Source: Ensifer adhaerens
GTDB lineage: Bacteria; Pseudomonadota; Alphaproteobacteria; Rhizobiales; Rhizobiaceae
Length of the DNA stretch: 64,000 nt
Assembly: GCF_000697965.2 (NCBI RefSeq)
Contig: NZ_CP015880.1
Span: 3,305,001-3,369,000, forward strand
Direction of reading: 5' to 3'
Below the pieces are notes generated by a model, which saw nothing but the letters and a program-made list of their open reading frames with translations, was not told the origin of the DNA and searched no databases. The translations under genes were made by a program, and so were the position numbers. Shown here piece after piece: positions 29,527-39,724 of the stretch. The stretch's first letter is position 1; each line of letters begins with the position of its first letter.

Positions 29527-29570
29527 CAGCCAAAGGCCGCCGGGCCTTGCGATCCGGCGGCCTTTGGCTG
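29527..29570. terminator. 17-bp perfect-stem hairpin
   Basis: CAGCCAAAGGCCGCCGG (29527-29543) pairs perfectly with CCGGCGGCCTTTGGCTG (29554-29570) around a 10-base loop. It directly follows the small membrane protein gene on the minus strand (ends 29583) and precedes the VOC gene. The U-tract is limited, but the stem is the strongest in the window. It is most likely a terminator. Confidence 0.65.
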
Positions 29571-29582
29571 GAAGGCGACACA

Positions 29583-29744
29583 TCAGAAGACGGCGAGATA
29601 TTTCAACAGAGAGATGATGCCGATGATGATGACGATGATCTGGACGATCTGCTTGGCGCGCGCGTCGAGCGGCAGACGCTGGACGAGATAGAGCACCAGC
29701 ACGATGACGAGGAAGGTAATCAGAATTCCGATAAGCAGCCCCAT
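29583..29744 (-). CDS. 53-residue two-segment membrane protein (Thivi_2564-like)
   Basis: Minus strand ATG at 29744, eight bases after GGGAG. The product starts MGLLIGILITFLVIVLVLYL, has the short polar loop VQRLPLDARAKQ, and continues with a second hydrophobic stretch ending ISLLKYLAVF. Two membrane-spanning segments and the central P-x-D-x-x-x-K pattern recall a small uncharacterised membrane-protein family (Thivi_2564). Short, so easily missed; the ribosome-binding site and following hairpin support it as real. Function unknown. Confidence 0.7.
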   Translation of the reverse strand: MGLLIGILITFLVIVLVLYLVQRLPLDARAKQIVQIIVIIIGIISLLKYLAVF

Positions 29745-29898
29745 GGAACACTCCCATTTTCACACAACAGCGCCGCGATGGCGTCGGGATTGTAACTAGG
29801 ACGCGAAGGAAAAAGTTCCAATCGAGGCGACAACTTATGCCACTCGTTCACCCAGGCGCAGGCCGAGCCTGGTGTTTCCGCTCAGGCGAGAAGCCGGC

Positions 29899-30621
29899 TC
29901 AGGATGCCGGCTTGCAGGCGGTTCCCCGATCCTCGTCGCCTTTGGTGGCATCATACAGCGTTGCTTCCTCGCCCTTCGTCCACCAGACATATTGCCCGCC
30001 GGCATATTTGGCTCCGGACGCAGCTATCACGTTTGAGGCGACGACGAATGTGCCGTCGATGGTGAAGGTCACCAGCGAAACCGGGCCGGCATTGATGTAT
30101 TCCGCCTCGATCGCCTTGCCGCCGCAGTCGTAGCGGACCGATTGCCGGTCCACCGCATCGGCGCCGGGAACGCGGATCGTCACGTCGGCGCCTCCAGACG
30201 CTGCCGTCATAGACGCCAGTTTCAGGGCGATGCCGCCGCCGGCCTTGCCAAGCACGAGCTTCGATCCTTCCACCGACCAGGAAAGCTCGTTGCTGAGCGC
30301 CTTGAGGAACTTCTGCTCCTGGTTCATCACCGCGGGCACGCACATCTTGCGTGTCGATGCCGCCGGGCCGAAGGTGATCTTCGAGCCGGAGAGACTGAAA
30401 GTACCGGTGAAATGGTTGCAGCCGGCCATGCCGCCATAGGTCCCGTCCTCGCGGATCTCCAGGGTCGACTGGAGATTGTCGATGACCCCACCCCCACCGA
30501 TATCTTCGGCAAGCCAGGTGGCGACGAGCTGCGGCGGCACGTTTTCCGCCGCAACCGGCTGCATCGATGCCATTTCGATCGCGACACAGGCGCAGGAAAC
30601 GGCGGTTATGATTTTCAGCAT
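29899..30621 (-). CDS. META-MliC fusion lipoprotein-like exported protein
   Basis: 240 residues from the ATG at 30621, with GGAGGAG upstream. The signal peptide ends near residue 25. A META/HslJ-like domain is at about 30-138 (LEIREDGTYGGMAGCNHFTG; FGPAASTRKMCVPAVMNQE). A C-terminal MliC domain is at about 155-225 (VRYDCGGKAIEAEYINAG; SGAKYAGGQYVWWTKGEEAT), the fold of membrane-bound inhibitors of C-type lysozyme. It is probably periplasmic and protects the wall against host or competitor lysozyme, which is inference from the MliC part. Divergent from dxr. Confidence 0.8.
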   Translation of the reverse strand: MLKIITAVSCACVAIEMASMQPVAAENVPPQLVATWLAEDIGGGGVIDNLQSTLEIREDGTYGGMAGCNHFTGTFSLSGSKITFGPAASTRKMCVPAVMNQEQKFLKALSNELSWSVEGSKLVLGKAGGGIALKLASMTAASGGADVTIRVPGADAVDRQSVRYDCGGKAIEAEYINAGPVSLVTFTIDGTFVVASNVIAASGAKYAGGQYVWWTKGEEATLYDATKGDEDRGTACKPAS

Positions 30622-30818
30622 CGCGAACTCCTCCGGACCCCGACTCAAGGCACCCAATTCTTAGCCTGCGGACGAGACGGAATGAAGACCGCACCCTTGT
30701 TGCCGGCGGATTTCGCCTGTAGAGCCTAGCAAACAACATAAAAGACTCGGATCGATCTCGTGAAGATCATGCGCCCGCGGCGAAGGCTCAGCCGGGCATT
30801 CCGTCCGAAAAGAAGAAC

Positions 30819-32006
30819 ATGGGTATTGGCATGGCATCCCACGACAGTGCGAAGCGCCGACTGACGATCCTCGGCTCGACCGGTTCGATCGGCACCAACA
30901 CGCTCGACGTTATCGAGCGCCTTGGCGGCCGTGAGCGCTTCGACGTCGTCGCCGTCACCGGCAACGGCAACATTCCCCTGCTCGCCGAGCAGGCCGTGAA
31001 AGTTCGCGCCGAACTCGCCGTCACCGCCAACGATAGCCAGTACGAAAACCTGAAGGCCGCGCTCGCCGGCACCGGCATTCAGGTTGCCGCCGGCAAGAGC
31101 GGCCTGATCGAGGCGGCCGAGCGCAACGCGGACTGGGTGATGGCGGCGATTGTCGGCAATGCCGGCTTGGCGCCGACGCTTGCCGCGGCCCGCCGCGGCG
31201 CCGACATCGCGCTTGCCAACAAGGAGTGCCTGGTTTCCGCCGGCAGTCTGTTCATCGACGCGGTGAAGAAAGGCGGCGGTCGGCTGCTTCCGGTCGACAG
31301 CGAACACAATGCCATCTTCCAGGTTCTGGAAGAACACCAGCGCCATGCGGTCGAGCGTATCATCCTGACCGCTTCCGGCGGCCCGTTCCGCACCAAGTCG
31401 CTGGAAGAAATGCGTCACGTGACGGCGGACGTGGCGCGCGCCCATCCGAACTGGTCGATGGGGCTGAAAATCTCGATCGACAGCGCCTCTATGTTCAACA
31501 AGGCGTTGGAGATGATCGAGGCAAAGCACCTCTTCGCGCTCGAACCCGCGCAGGTCGAGGTGATCGTGCACCCGCAGTCGGTGATCCACTCGATGGTCGG
31601 CTATACCGACGGATCGGTGCTCGCCCAGCTCGGCTGCCCGGACATGCGCACCGCCATCGGCTATGCGCTCTCCTATCCGAGCCGCTGCAGCCTGCCGATC
31701 GAGCGGCTCGATTTCGCCAAGCTGTCGCGCCTCGATTTCGAGGCGCCGGACGAAGTGCGCTTCCCTGCCATCCGCCTGGCGCGGCGCGCCATGGTCGAAG
31801 GCGGCGTGCAGGGTGCGGTCCTCAACGGCGCCAAGGAAACCGCGCTCGACGCGTTCATCGCCGGCCGCACCGGCTTTCTCGCCATGGCAGAGATCGTCGA
31901 AAAGGTCATGGACAAGCTTGCCGACCTGCCGGCGGCCGCAACGATGGACGACGTCTTTGCCGCCGACGAAAAAGCCCGGCACTTGGCGGCCGGGCTGCTT
32001 CGGTAA
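30819..32006 (+). CDS. dxr: 1-deoxy-D-xylulose 5-phosphate reductoisomerase
   Basis: 395 residues. NADPH-binding ILGSTGSIGTNTLDVIE, the substrate/metal region (PVDSEHNAIFQVLE with Asp and Glu ligands), the flexible loop SMGLKISIDSASMFNKALEMIEA and HPQSVIHSMV are all present. It catalyses the first committed step of the non-mevalonate isoprenoid pathway. Start at 30819, with an ATG four codons later equally possible. It converges with hemA. The neighbourhood dxr-hemA-cox matches Sinorhizobium. Confidence 0.96.
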   Translation: MGIGMASHDSAKRRLTILGSTGSIGTNTLDVIERLGGRERFDVVAVTGNGNIPLLAEQAVKVRAELAVTANDSQYENLKAALAGTGIQVAAGKSGLIEAAERNADWVMAAIVGNAGLAPTLAAARRGADIALANKECLVSAGSLFIDAVKKGGGRLLPVDSEHNAIFQVLEEHQRHAVERIILTASGGPFRTKSLEEMRHVTADVARAHPNWSMGLKISIDSASMFNKALEMIEAKHLFALEPAQVEVIVHPQSVIHSMVGYTDGSVLAQLGCPDMRTAIGYALSYPSRCSLPIERLDFAKLSRLDFEAPDEVRFPAIRLARRAMVEGGVQGAVLNGAKETALDAFIAGRTGFLAMAEIVEKVMDKLADLPAAATMDDVFAADEKARHLAAGLLR

Positions 32007-32021
32007 TTCAGAGCTTTCTGA

Positions 32022-32040
32022 CCGGCGCGCATGGCGCCGG
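32022..32040. terminator. Possible hairpin between dxr and hemA
   Basis: CCGGCGC (32022-32028) and GCGCCGG (32034-32040) can pair between two convergent genes. No U-tract follows in either direction. Confidence 0.3.
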
Positions 32041-32051
32041 CAAGATTGGCC

Positions 32052-33266
32052 TTACGCGACAGCGCGGGCCAGCGCACAGCGCGACCACAGCGAATGCAGC
32101 GCGCCGACGAGATGGTCGATGTCGGCATCCGAATGGAGCGGCGTCGGGGTGATGCGCAGGCGCTCGGTCTTCTTCGGCACCGTCGGATAGTTGATCGGCT
32201 GCACGTAGACGCCGAAATTGTCGAGCAGGAGATCCGAGATCCACTTGCACTTGGCAGCGTCGCCAACCATGACCGGCACGATATGGCTCGGGTTCGGCAT
32301 GTGCGGAATGCCGCGCTGGTCGAGCAGCGAGCGCAGACGACGCACACGCTCCTGGTGCGCGAAACGTTCGACCTGGCTTTCCTTCAGGTGGCGGATCGAG
32401 GCGAGCGCACCGGCGGCAAGCGTCGGCGGCAGCGCCGTCGTGAAGATGAAGCCGGAGGCAAACGAGCGGATGAAGTCGCAGAGTGCGGCTGAGCCGGTGA
32501 TGTAGCCGCCCATCACGCCGAAAGCCTTGCCGAGCGTGCCTTCGATCACCGTCAGGCGGTGCATCAGGCCTTCGCGCTCGGCAATGCCGCCGCCGCGCGG
32601 ACCGTACATGCCGACCGCATGCACTTCGTCGAGATAGGTCATGGCGCCGTACTTGTCGGCGAGGTCGCAGAATTCCTTGATCGGCGCGATGTCGCCATCC
32701 ATCGAATAGACGGACTCGAAAGCGATGAGCTTCGGCGCACGCGGATCGGCGGCAGCGAGCTTGGCCTCGAGGTCAGCGACCGAATTATGCTTGAAGATGA
32801 CGCGTTCGCACTTGGAGTGACGGATCCCCTCGATCATCGAAGCGTGATTCCCGGCGTCCGAGAAGACGATAACACCGGGAATCTTGGAACAGAGCGTTCC
32901 GAGCGCGGCCCAGTTGGACACGTAGCCCGAAGTAAAGAGCAGCGCCGATTCCTTGCCATGCAGGTCCGCGAGCTCGCGCTCAAGCAGGACGTGGTAATGG
33001 TTGGTACCGGAAATGTTGCGGGTGCCGCCGGCGCCGGCGCCGCATTCGTCGATGGCGCGCTTCATCGCCTCGGTGACGACAGAATGCTGGCCCATGCCGA
33101 GATAGTCGTTCGAACACCAGACGGTGACTTCCTGAACGCCTTCAGCCGTATGGCGCGCGGCCTTCGGGAATTGGCCGCGATGACGGGCGAGGTCTGCGAA
33201 AACCCGGTAGCGGCCTTCCTGATGCAGCCCGTCCAGCTCGTTCTTAAAGAAATTCTCGAAATCCAT
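32052..33266 (-). CDS. hemA: 5-aminolevulinate synthase
   Basis: 404 residues from the second of two adjacent ATGs (33266); this equals the length of the Sinorhizobium enzyme as I recall it. The PLP Lys is in [14 protein letters not shown], with the Gly-rich [21 protein letters not shown] and the conserved [16 protein letters not shown]. It condenses glycine and succinyl-CoA (C4 route) as the first haem step. The 327-base upstream region carries a FixK-like box, consistent with haem demand in micro-oxic or symbiotic life. Confidence 0.96.
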   Translation of the reverse strand: MDFENFFKNELDGLHQEGRYRVFADLARHRGQFPKAARHTAEGVQEVTVWCSNDYLGMGQHSVVTEAMKRAIDECGAGAGGTRNISGTNHYHVLLERELADLHGKESALLFTSGYVSNWAALGTLCSKIPGVIVFSDAGNHASMIEGIRHSKCERVIFKHNSVADLEAKLAAADPRAPKLIAFESVYSMDGDIAPIKEFCDLADKYGAMTYLDEVHAVGMYGPRGGGIAEREGLMHRLTVIEGTLGKAFGVMGGYITGSAALCDFIRSFASGFIFTTALPPTLAAGALASIRHLKESQVERFAHQERVRRLRSLLDQRGIPHMPNPSHIVPVMVGDAAKCKWISDLLLDNFGVYVQPINYPTVPKKTERLRITPTPLHSDADIDHLVGALHSLWSRCALARAVA

Positions 33267-33514
33267 CATTTTCTCCAGTGCCCGGCCGCTTTCTTCAATC
33301 AAAGCGACCTGGGGTCAACCTCGGAATGCCCGGCATCTGCCAACTGCGGCAAAAGGCCCTTGACGCGCTGCCTTCCCAGCGAGTGCATCCGAGATGATCT
33401 AGCATTTTTGAGCCTGAGCATCTTCGCTGCTTTCACTGAAACCGTTTCAACGGGAACAGCCCTAGTTTTGAAACATTCCAAAGAAAGCCTTAGTGCATGT
33501 TCATCACGTCAAGC

Positions 33515-33528
33515 TTGATCGAAGTCAA
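33515..33528 (-). promoter_or_regulatory. FixK/FNR-like box upstream of hemA
   Basis: On the minus strand it reads TTGACTTCGATCAA, which fits the FixK/FNR consensus TTGAT-N4-ATCAA with one mismatch and the looser TTGA-N6-TCAA perfectly. It is about 250 bases before the hemA start, so it would serve a distal promoter. Confidence 0.4.
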
Positions 33529-33537
33529 GCAAGGATG

Positions 33538-33565
33538 AAAAAAGGACGGCCGAAGCCGCCCTTTT
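33538..33565. terminator. Terminator of the coxSLM operon
   Basis: AAGGACGGC pairs with GCCGCCCTT around CGAA, flanked by A-runs and T-runs on both sides. On the minus strand it follows coxM by about 30 bases. Confidence 0.8.
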
Positions 33566-33593
33566 TCGATGTTGGTGTGACGGCGAAGGCTGG

Positions 33594-34391
33594 TCATGCC
33601 GCCGCAACGGCGCGTTTGGCCATGACCTTCACCAGATTGGCGCGATAGGCCGCATCCGCGTGAATGTCGGAGAGCAGCTCCGAGGCATCGACGCTAATAT
33701 TGCCAAGCGCATCCGGCGTCCAGTTGGCAGCAAGGGCTGCCTCCATCTCCGCCTGACGGAAAACGCCATTTGCGCCCGCACCCGTGACCGCGACCCGGAC
33801 CTCGCCATTGTCGCGCTTGGCGACGAAGACACCGGTCATCGCGTAGCGCGAGGCCGGGTTGGCGAACTTCTGGTAGGCGGCCTTTGCCGGGGCGTCGAAG
33901 CTGACCGCGACGACGATCTCGCTGTCTTCCAGCGCCGTTTCGAACAGACCGGTGAAGAAATCGTCGGCCGCGATCTCCCGCCGGTTGGTCACGATCGTCG
34001 CGCCGAGCCCGAGCATCGCTGCCGGATAATCCGCCGCCGGATCGTTGTTGGCGATGGAGCCGCCGATCGTGCCCATGTGTCGCACATGCGGATCGCCGAT
34101 ATGGCTGGCAAGGCTGCAGATCGCCGGACAGACGGCTTTGAGCGCCGCCGACGAGGCGACGTCATAATGGGTCGTGGCCGCGCCGATCCGCACGGATCGG
34201 CCGTTGACTGAGATGCCCTGCATCTCGGCGATGTGCCGAAGGTCGATCAGATCGCTCGGCGACGCCAGCCGCTGTTTCATCGTCGGAATGAGGGTCATGC
34301 CGCCGGAGACGTACTTGCCTTCGCCGGCCGCATCCATTCGGCTGACGGCGTCCTGAACCGAGGACGCCCGGTGATATTGGGTCTCGTACAT
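33594..34391 (-). CDS. coxM: CO dehydrogenase-like FAD-binding medium subunit
   Basis: 265 residues. FAD-binding motifs of the xanthine-oxidase/CODH medium subunit are present: [17 protein letters not shown] near residue 28 and [19 protein letters not shown] near residue 105. It passes electrons from the molybdenum subunit, via the Fe-S subunit, to an acceptor. It is translated 15 bases after coxL and ends the operon. Gene name follows the customary label; the real substrate may not be CO. Confidence 0.85.
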   Translation of the reverse strand: MYETQYHRASSVQDAVSRMDAAGEGKYVSGGMTLIPTMKQRLASPSDLIDLRHIAEMQGISVNGRSVRIGAATTHYDVASSAALKAVCPAICSLASHIGDPHVRHMGTIGGSIANNDPAADYPAAMLGLGATIVTNRREIAADDFFTGLFETALEDSEIVVAVSFDAPAKAAYQKFANPASRYAMTGVFVAKRDNGEVRVAVTGAGANGVFRQAEMEAALAANWTPDALGNISVDASELLSDIHADAAYRANLVKVMAKRAVAAA

Positions 34392-34406
34392 GAGGTGTCC
34401 TCCCGT

Positions 34407-36752
<2,346 letters not shown>

Positions 36753-36851
36753 TGCCTATCTCCTCCCGAGATATCCAGCGACAGTCCCGACGGCCATGCA
36801 TCGGTCCTGAGTGACATGCGTCAGGGGCGAGATCCCGCCCCCGTTCTGCCG

Positions 36852-37340
36852 CTATTCTGCGGCCACACGGGCGCCGCTCATCTCGGCGGCGGCGGCAAGG
36901 ATCGCTTTCACGATGTTGTGGTAACCGGTGCAACGACAGATGTTGCCTTCGAGCTCGGCGCGCACCGTCGCCTCGTCCAATTGACCCTGATGCCTGCGGA
37001 TCATGTCGACGGCCGTCATCACCATGCCGGGCGTGCAGAAGCCGCATTGCAGGCCGTGATTGGCCTTGAAGGCCGCCTGCACCGGATGCAGTTCGCCATC
37101 GGCCGCCAGCCCTTCGATGGTGGTGATCGTAGAGCCTGCGGCTTGCGCGGCGAGGATGGAACAGCTCTTGACCGACTTTCCGTCCATATGGATGACGCAG
37201 GCGCCGCACTGCGAGGTATCGCAGCCGACATGGGTGCCGGTCAGTCCGAGATTTTCGCGTATGAATTGCACCAGCAATGTGCGGTCGTCGCAATGACCGC
37301 TCACCTGACGGCCGTTGACCGTCATTGTTACTTTCGCCAT
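36852..37340 (-). CDS. coxS: CO dehydrogenase-like 2Fe-2S small subunit
   Basis: 162 residues from the ATG at 37340, with GGAGGAG upstream. The first 2Fe-2S cluster is ligated by [17 protein letters not shown] plus a later Cys (VKSCS). The second is ligated by CGFCTPGM and [11 protein letters not shown]. It transfers electrons between the molybdenum centre and FAD. First gene of coxSLM; a 99-base gap separates it from coxL. Confidence 0.9.
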   Translation of the reverse strand: MAKVTMTVNGRQVSGHCDDRTLLVQFIRENLGLTGTHVGCDTSQCGACVIHMDGKSVKSCSILAAQAAGSTITTIEGLAADGELHPVQAAFKANHGLQCGFCTPGMVMTAVDMIRRHQGQLDEATVRAELEGNICRCTGYHNIVKAILAAAAEMSGARVAAE

Positions 37341-37770
37341 TTCGCTCCTCCGGGGTCGGTCAATGCCAACACGAGCGCGGCCGGAAAGTCGGGTGAGATG
37401 GTTCACGCGACTAGGGTACGCGCCAACTGATATCGATGCCCGTCGCCCACGGATCCGCTCCTCCGGATTTTCGCAGGCTTGTTTGTATCATTTGTCTTTT
37501 TTTGGAATGCCGCAACCGCCCCTGCCCGCCGAACGACAAAATTTTTCCACGCCGGTTGTGCCGAAGGGAACTGCCTTCATGTCCCGTTCAGGAACGATAT
37601 CATTATCTTGCCGGCAGGAAGAAACCGCAGCGCTCCCGTAGACTTTCGATGGGGACCGCGTATTTTCCGAACCGCAAGTTCCGGTGGAGCGGGATGTTCC
37701 CGGCTTCGCCATCATCCACGGGACGGACTGAGCGATAGGCTTGAGATCCGTAGACATCGGAGAGAACAAC
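37341..37770. other. Promoter region between coxS and the glycine-zipper lipoprotein
   Basis: 430 bases without a supportable gene between divergent genes. Short reading frames here lack ribosome-binding sites and family features. The stretch near 37480-37560 is T- and A-rich relative to its surroundings, as expected of promoters. No clear operator or riboswitch was recognised. Confidence 0.5.
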
Positions 37771-38028
37771 ATGAAGAAAGCCATCGCACTTGTGCTGGTC
37801 GCCCTGGCGGTCGCAAGCTGCACCCAGACGGAAAAGGGCGCCGGCATCGGTGCCGTTTCCGGCGCGATCATCGGCGGCGCTGTTACCGGCGACGTCCGTG
37901 GCGCTGCAGTCGGCGCGGCAATCGGCGGTGTTTCCGGCGCAGTCATCGGCAACGTCACCGAGCAGCCCGGCCAGTGCTACTATCGCGACCGCTACGGCCG
38001 CCGCTACATCGACTCCTGCCCGCGCTAA
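37771..38028 (+). CDS. Glycine-zipper lipoprotein
   Basis: 85 residues from the ATG at 37771, with CGGAGAG upstream. A lipoprotein signal ends in the lipobox LAVASC (Cys18). A glycine-zipper segment follows (IGAVSGAIIGGAVTGDVRGA and AAIGGVSGAVIGNVT), with a short basic/aromatic C-terminus (YRDRYGRRYIDSCPR). Small outer-membrane or envelope lipoproteins of this kind are common in rhizobia; role unknown. Ends with a strong terminator. Confidence 0.85.
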   Translation: MKKAIALVLVALAVASCTQTEKGAGIGAVSGAIIGGAVTGDVRGAAVGAAIGGVSGAVIGNVTEQPGQCYYRDRYGRRYIDSCPR

Positions 38029-38089
38029 GGCGACAGGCAGCCTGCCGTCGGCTGCAGCTTGAGCCGCCCGACGGTCTGGTTTGATGTTT

Positions 38090-38123
38090 CCCCCTCACGG
38101 CTGACCGCCCTGAGGGGGTTTTT
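38090..38123 (+). terminator. Rho-independent terminator
   Basis: CCCCCTCA (38090-38097) pairs with TGAGGGGG (38111-38118), followed by TTTTT. It ends the glycine-zipper lipoprotein transcript. Confidence 0.85.
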
Positions 38124-38249
38124 CGTTGCGGCAACCGCATCCTCTGCCGCACACAACGCGCAGCGGCCAACGAAGGCGCCGAAATCGGGTGGCAACCGCC
38201 GAAGCAATCTCGTCTGCTGACCTCGACGTTTCATGATCGAGGTTCTTCC

Positions 38250-39479
38250 ATGCCAAACCCACCACGCGACACCCTGCCACCGGCCTTCAAGCGCATCGGC
38301 TGGTCCAACCTGTTCGCACAGTTTTCCGAGCAGATGGCGCTGGCCGCCGCTCCGCTCGCCGCCGTGCTTCTGCTCGCCGCAGGCCCTGCGGAAACCGGAT
38401 GGCTGCAGATGGCGCAGACGCTGCCATTCCTTCTGCTCTCCATTCCCGCCGGTCTCGTTGCCGACCGCGCATCGCGGCGCAGGCTGATGGTCTCCTCGGA
38501 AATGCTGCGCGCGCTGTCGCTGGTTGCCACGCTGTTGCTGATGCTCGGCGGCCTGCTGTCGCTGCCGCTGCTCGCCGTCATGGGCTTCGTCGGCGCCATT
38601 GGCACGGTCTGCTACAATGTCGCCGCCCCAGCCCTGGTGCCGGCGATCGTGCCCCGTCACCAACTCGCCGACGCCAATCGCTGGCTGGAGCTCGCCCGCA
38701 GTCTCGCCTATTCCGGCGGACCGGCGATCGGCGGCGCGATCGTCGCATGGACCGGCGCATCGCTCGCCTATGTCGCCGCCACATCCCTGTCCCTTCTCTC
38801 TGTCGTCCTGCTCGCCGGCCTTGGCGACCAGCAGCAACCGACCGCTCCCAGGCGCAACCTCCTTCAGGATCTCGCCGAAGGCGCCCGGTTCCTGGGCGGC
38901 CACCCGCTGCTCAGGCCCATTCTGGTGACCGCCATCGTCTTCAACACGGCCTGGTTCGTGCTGCAGGCGGTCTATGTCGCCTATGCCATTCAGACCCTCG
39001 GGCTGACGGCGACCGGCGTCGGCATCACGCTTGGCATCTATGGCGCCGGCATGATGATCGGCGCCTTCGCAGCCCCCGCCATTGCGCGCCGGATCCCCTT
39101 CGGCCTGATGATCGCCCTCGGCCCGCTCGGCGGGTTGACGGCTGCGGCCGTGATGCTCTCGACCATCTGGATTCCCTCAGGCGCCCTTGCCGGTCTGAGC
39201 TTCTTCCTGTTCGGCGCCGGCCCGGTGCTCTGGTCGATCGCCACGCTCACTTTGCGGCAGGCCGTCACCCCCAATGCGATGCTCGGGCGCGTATCGGCCT
39301 TCATCACCACCGCCACCTTCGGCGCCCGGCCGATCGGTGCAGCGCTCGGCGCCGTCGTCGCCACACGCTTCGGCGTCGAGGCGTGCCTTGCCGTCGCAGC
39401 GGTCGGTTTCCTCATCCAGTTCCTCGTCATCATCGCTTCCGGCGTACCGCAATTGCGGGCGCTGCCCGAGGCCGCGTAG
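38250..39479 (+). CDS. MFS transporter (MFS_3/EntS-like exporter)
   Basis: 409 residues with ten to twelve membrane segments. The loop 2-3 motif LVADRASRRRLMVSSEMLRA and the layout recall the EntS/MFS_3 group of exporters for siderophores and drugs. No siderophore synthesis genes are near. Start at 38250 has only a weak ribosome-binding site (GAGG at some distance). It lies upstream of tamA but is separated by about 245 bases and probably independent. Confidence 0.8.
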   Translation: MPNPPRDTLPPAFKRIGWSNLFAQFSEQMALAAAPLAAVLLLAAGPAETGWLQMAQTLPFLLLSIPAGLVADRASRRRLMVSSEMLRALSLVATLLLMLGGLLSLPLLAVMGFVGAIGTVCYNVAAPALVPAIVPRHQLADANRWLELARSLAYSGGPAIGGAIVAWTGASLAYVAATSLSLLSVVLLAGLGDQQQPTAPRRNLLQDLAEGARFLGGHPLLRPILVTAIVFNTAWFVLQAVYVAYAIQTLGLTATGVGITLGIYGAGMMIGAFAAPAIARRIPFGLMIALGPLGGLTAAAVMLSTIWIPSGALAGLSFFLFGAGPVLWSIATLTLRQAVTPNAMLGRVSAFITTATFGARPIGAALGAVVATRFGVEACLAVAAVGFLIQFLVIIASGVPQLRALPEAA

Positions 39480-39724
39480 CGGCTCGATACAGCGGACAAG
39501 GCGGCATTTAAGCCTCCCAAAAGGCGCAGCGCCCTGCTGGTTGTCGGCGGTGGTTGTGCTGCGCCGACAACATTTCCGCGCTTTTTCGACGGAATCGGCA
39601 CCGAAATTCGGCATCAGGGGTGGATGCAGCGGATCGTCATCGTTAACAGATGGAAAACCTTAGGCATGCGATAGTGACCCAGCCGCATAAGCAGGCAGTT
39701 TGTATTGGGTCGCCTGAAGACGGG

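Larger units (their letters stand above)
33267..33593. other. hemA upstream region
   Basis: 327 bases without a gene between the coxM stop and the hemA start. It contains the coxSLM terminator (33538-33565), a FixK-like box (33515-33528), a 13-base palindrome TGAAACCGTTTCA (33437-33449), and is lower in GC than its surroundings around 33395-33480. hemA promoters and leader should lie here. Confidence 0.6.

Noticed and set aside
33437..33449. TGAAACCGTTTCA near hemA as another RpiR-type operator
   Set aside because: The half-sites match, but the spacer is one base instead of four, so a protein spaced for N4 would not fit. It remains an unexplained palindrome.
37567..37620. GGAAC words upstream of the glycine-zipper gene as an ECF sigma promoter
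   Set aside because: The distance from GGAAC to the next TT element is 12-15 bases rather than the 18-19 needed for RpoE2-type promoters.
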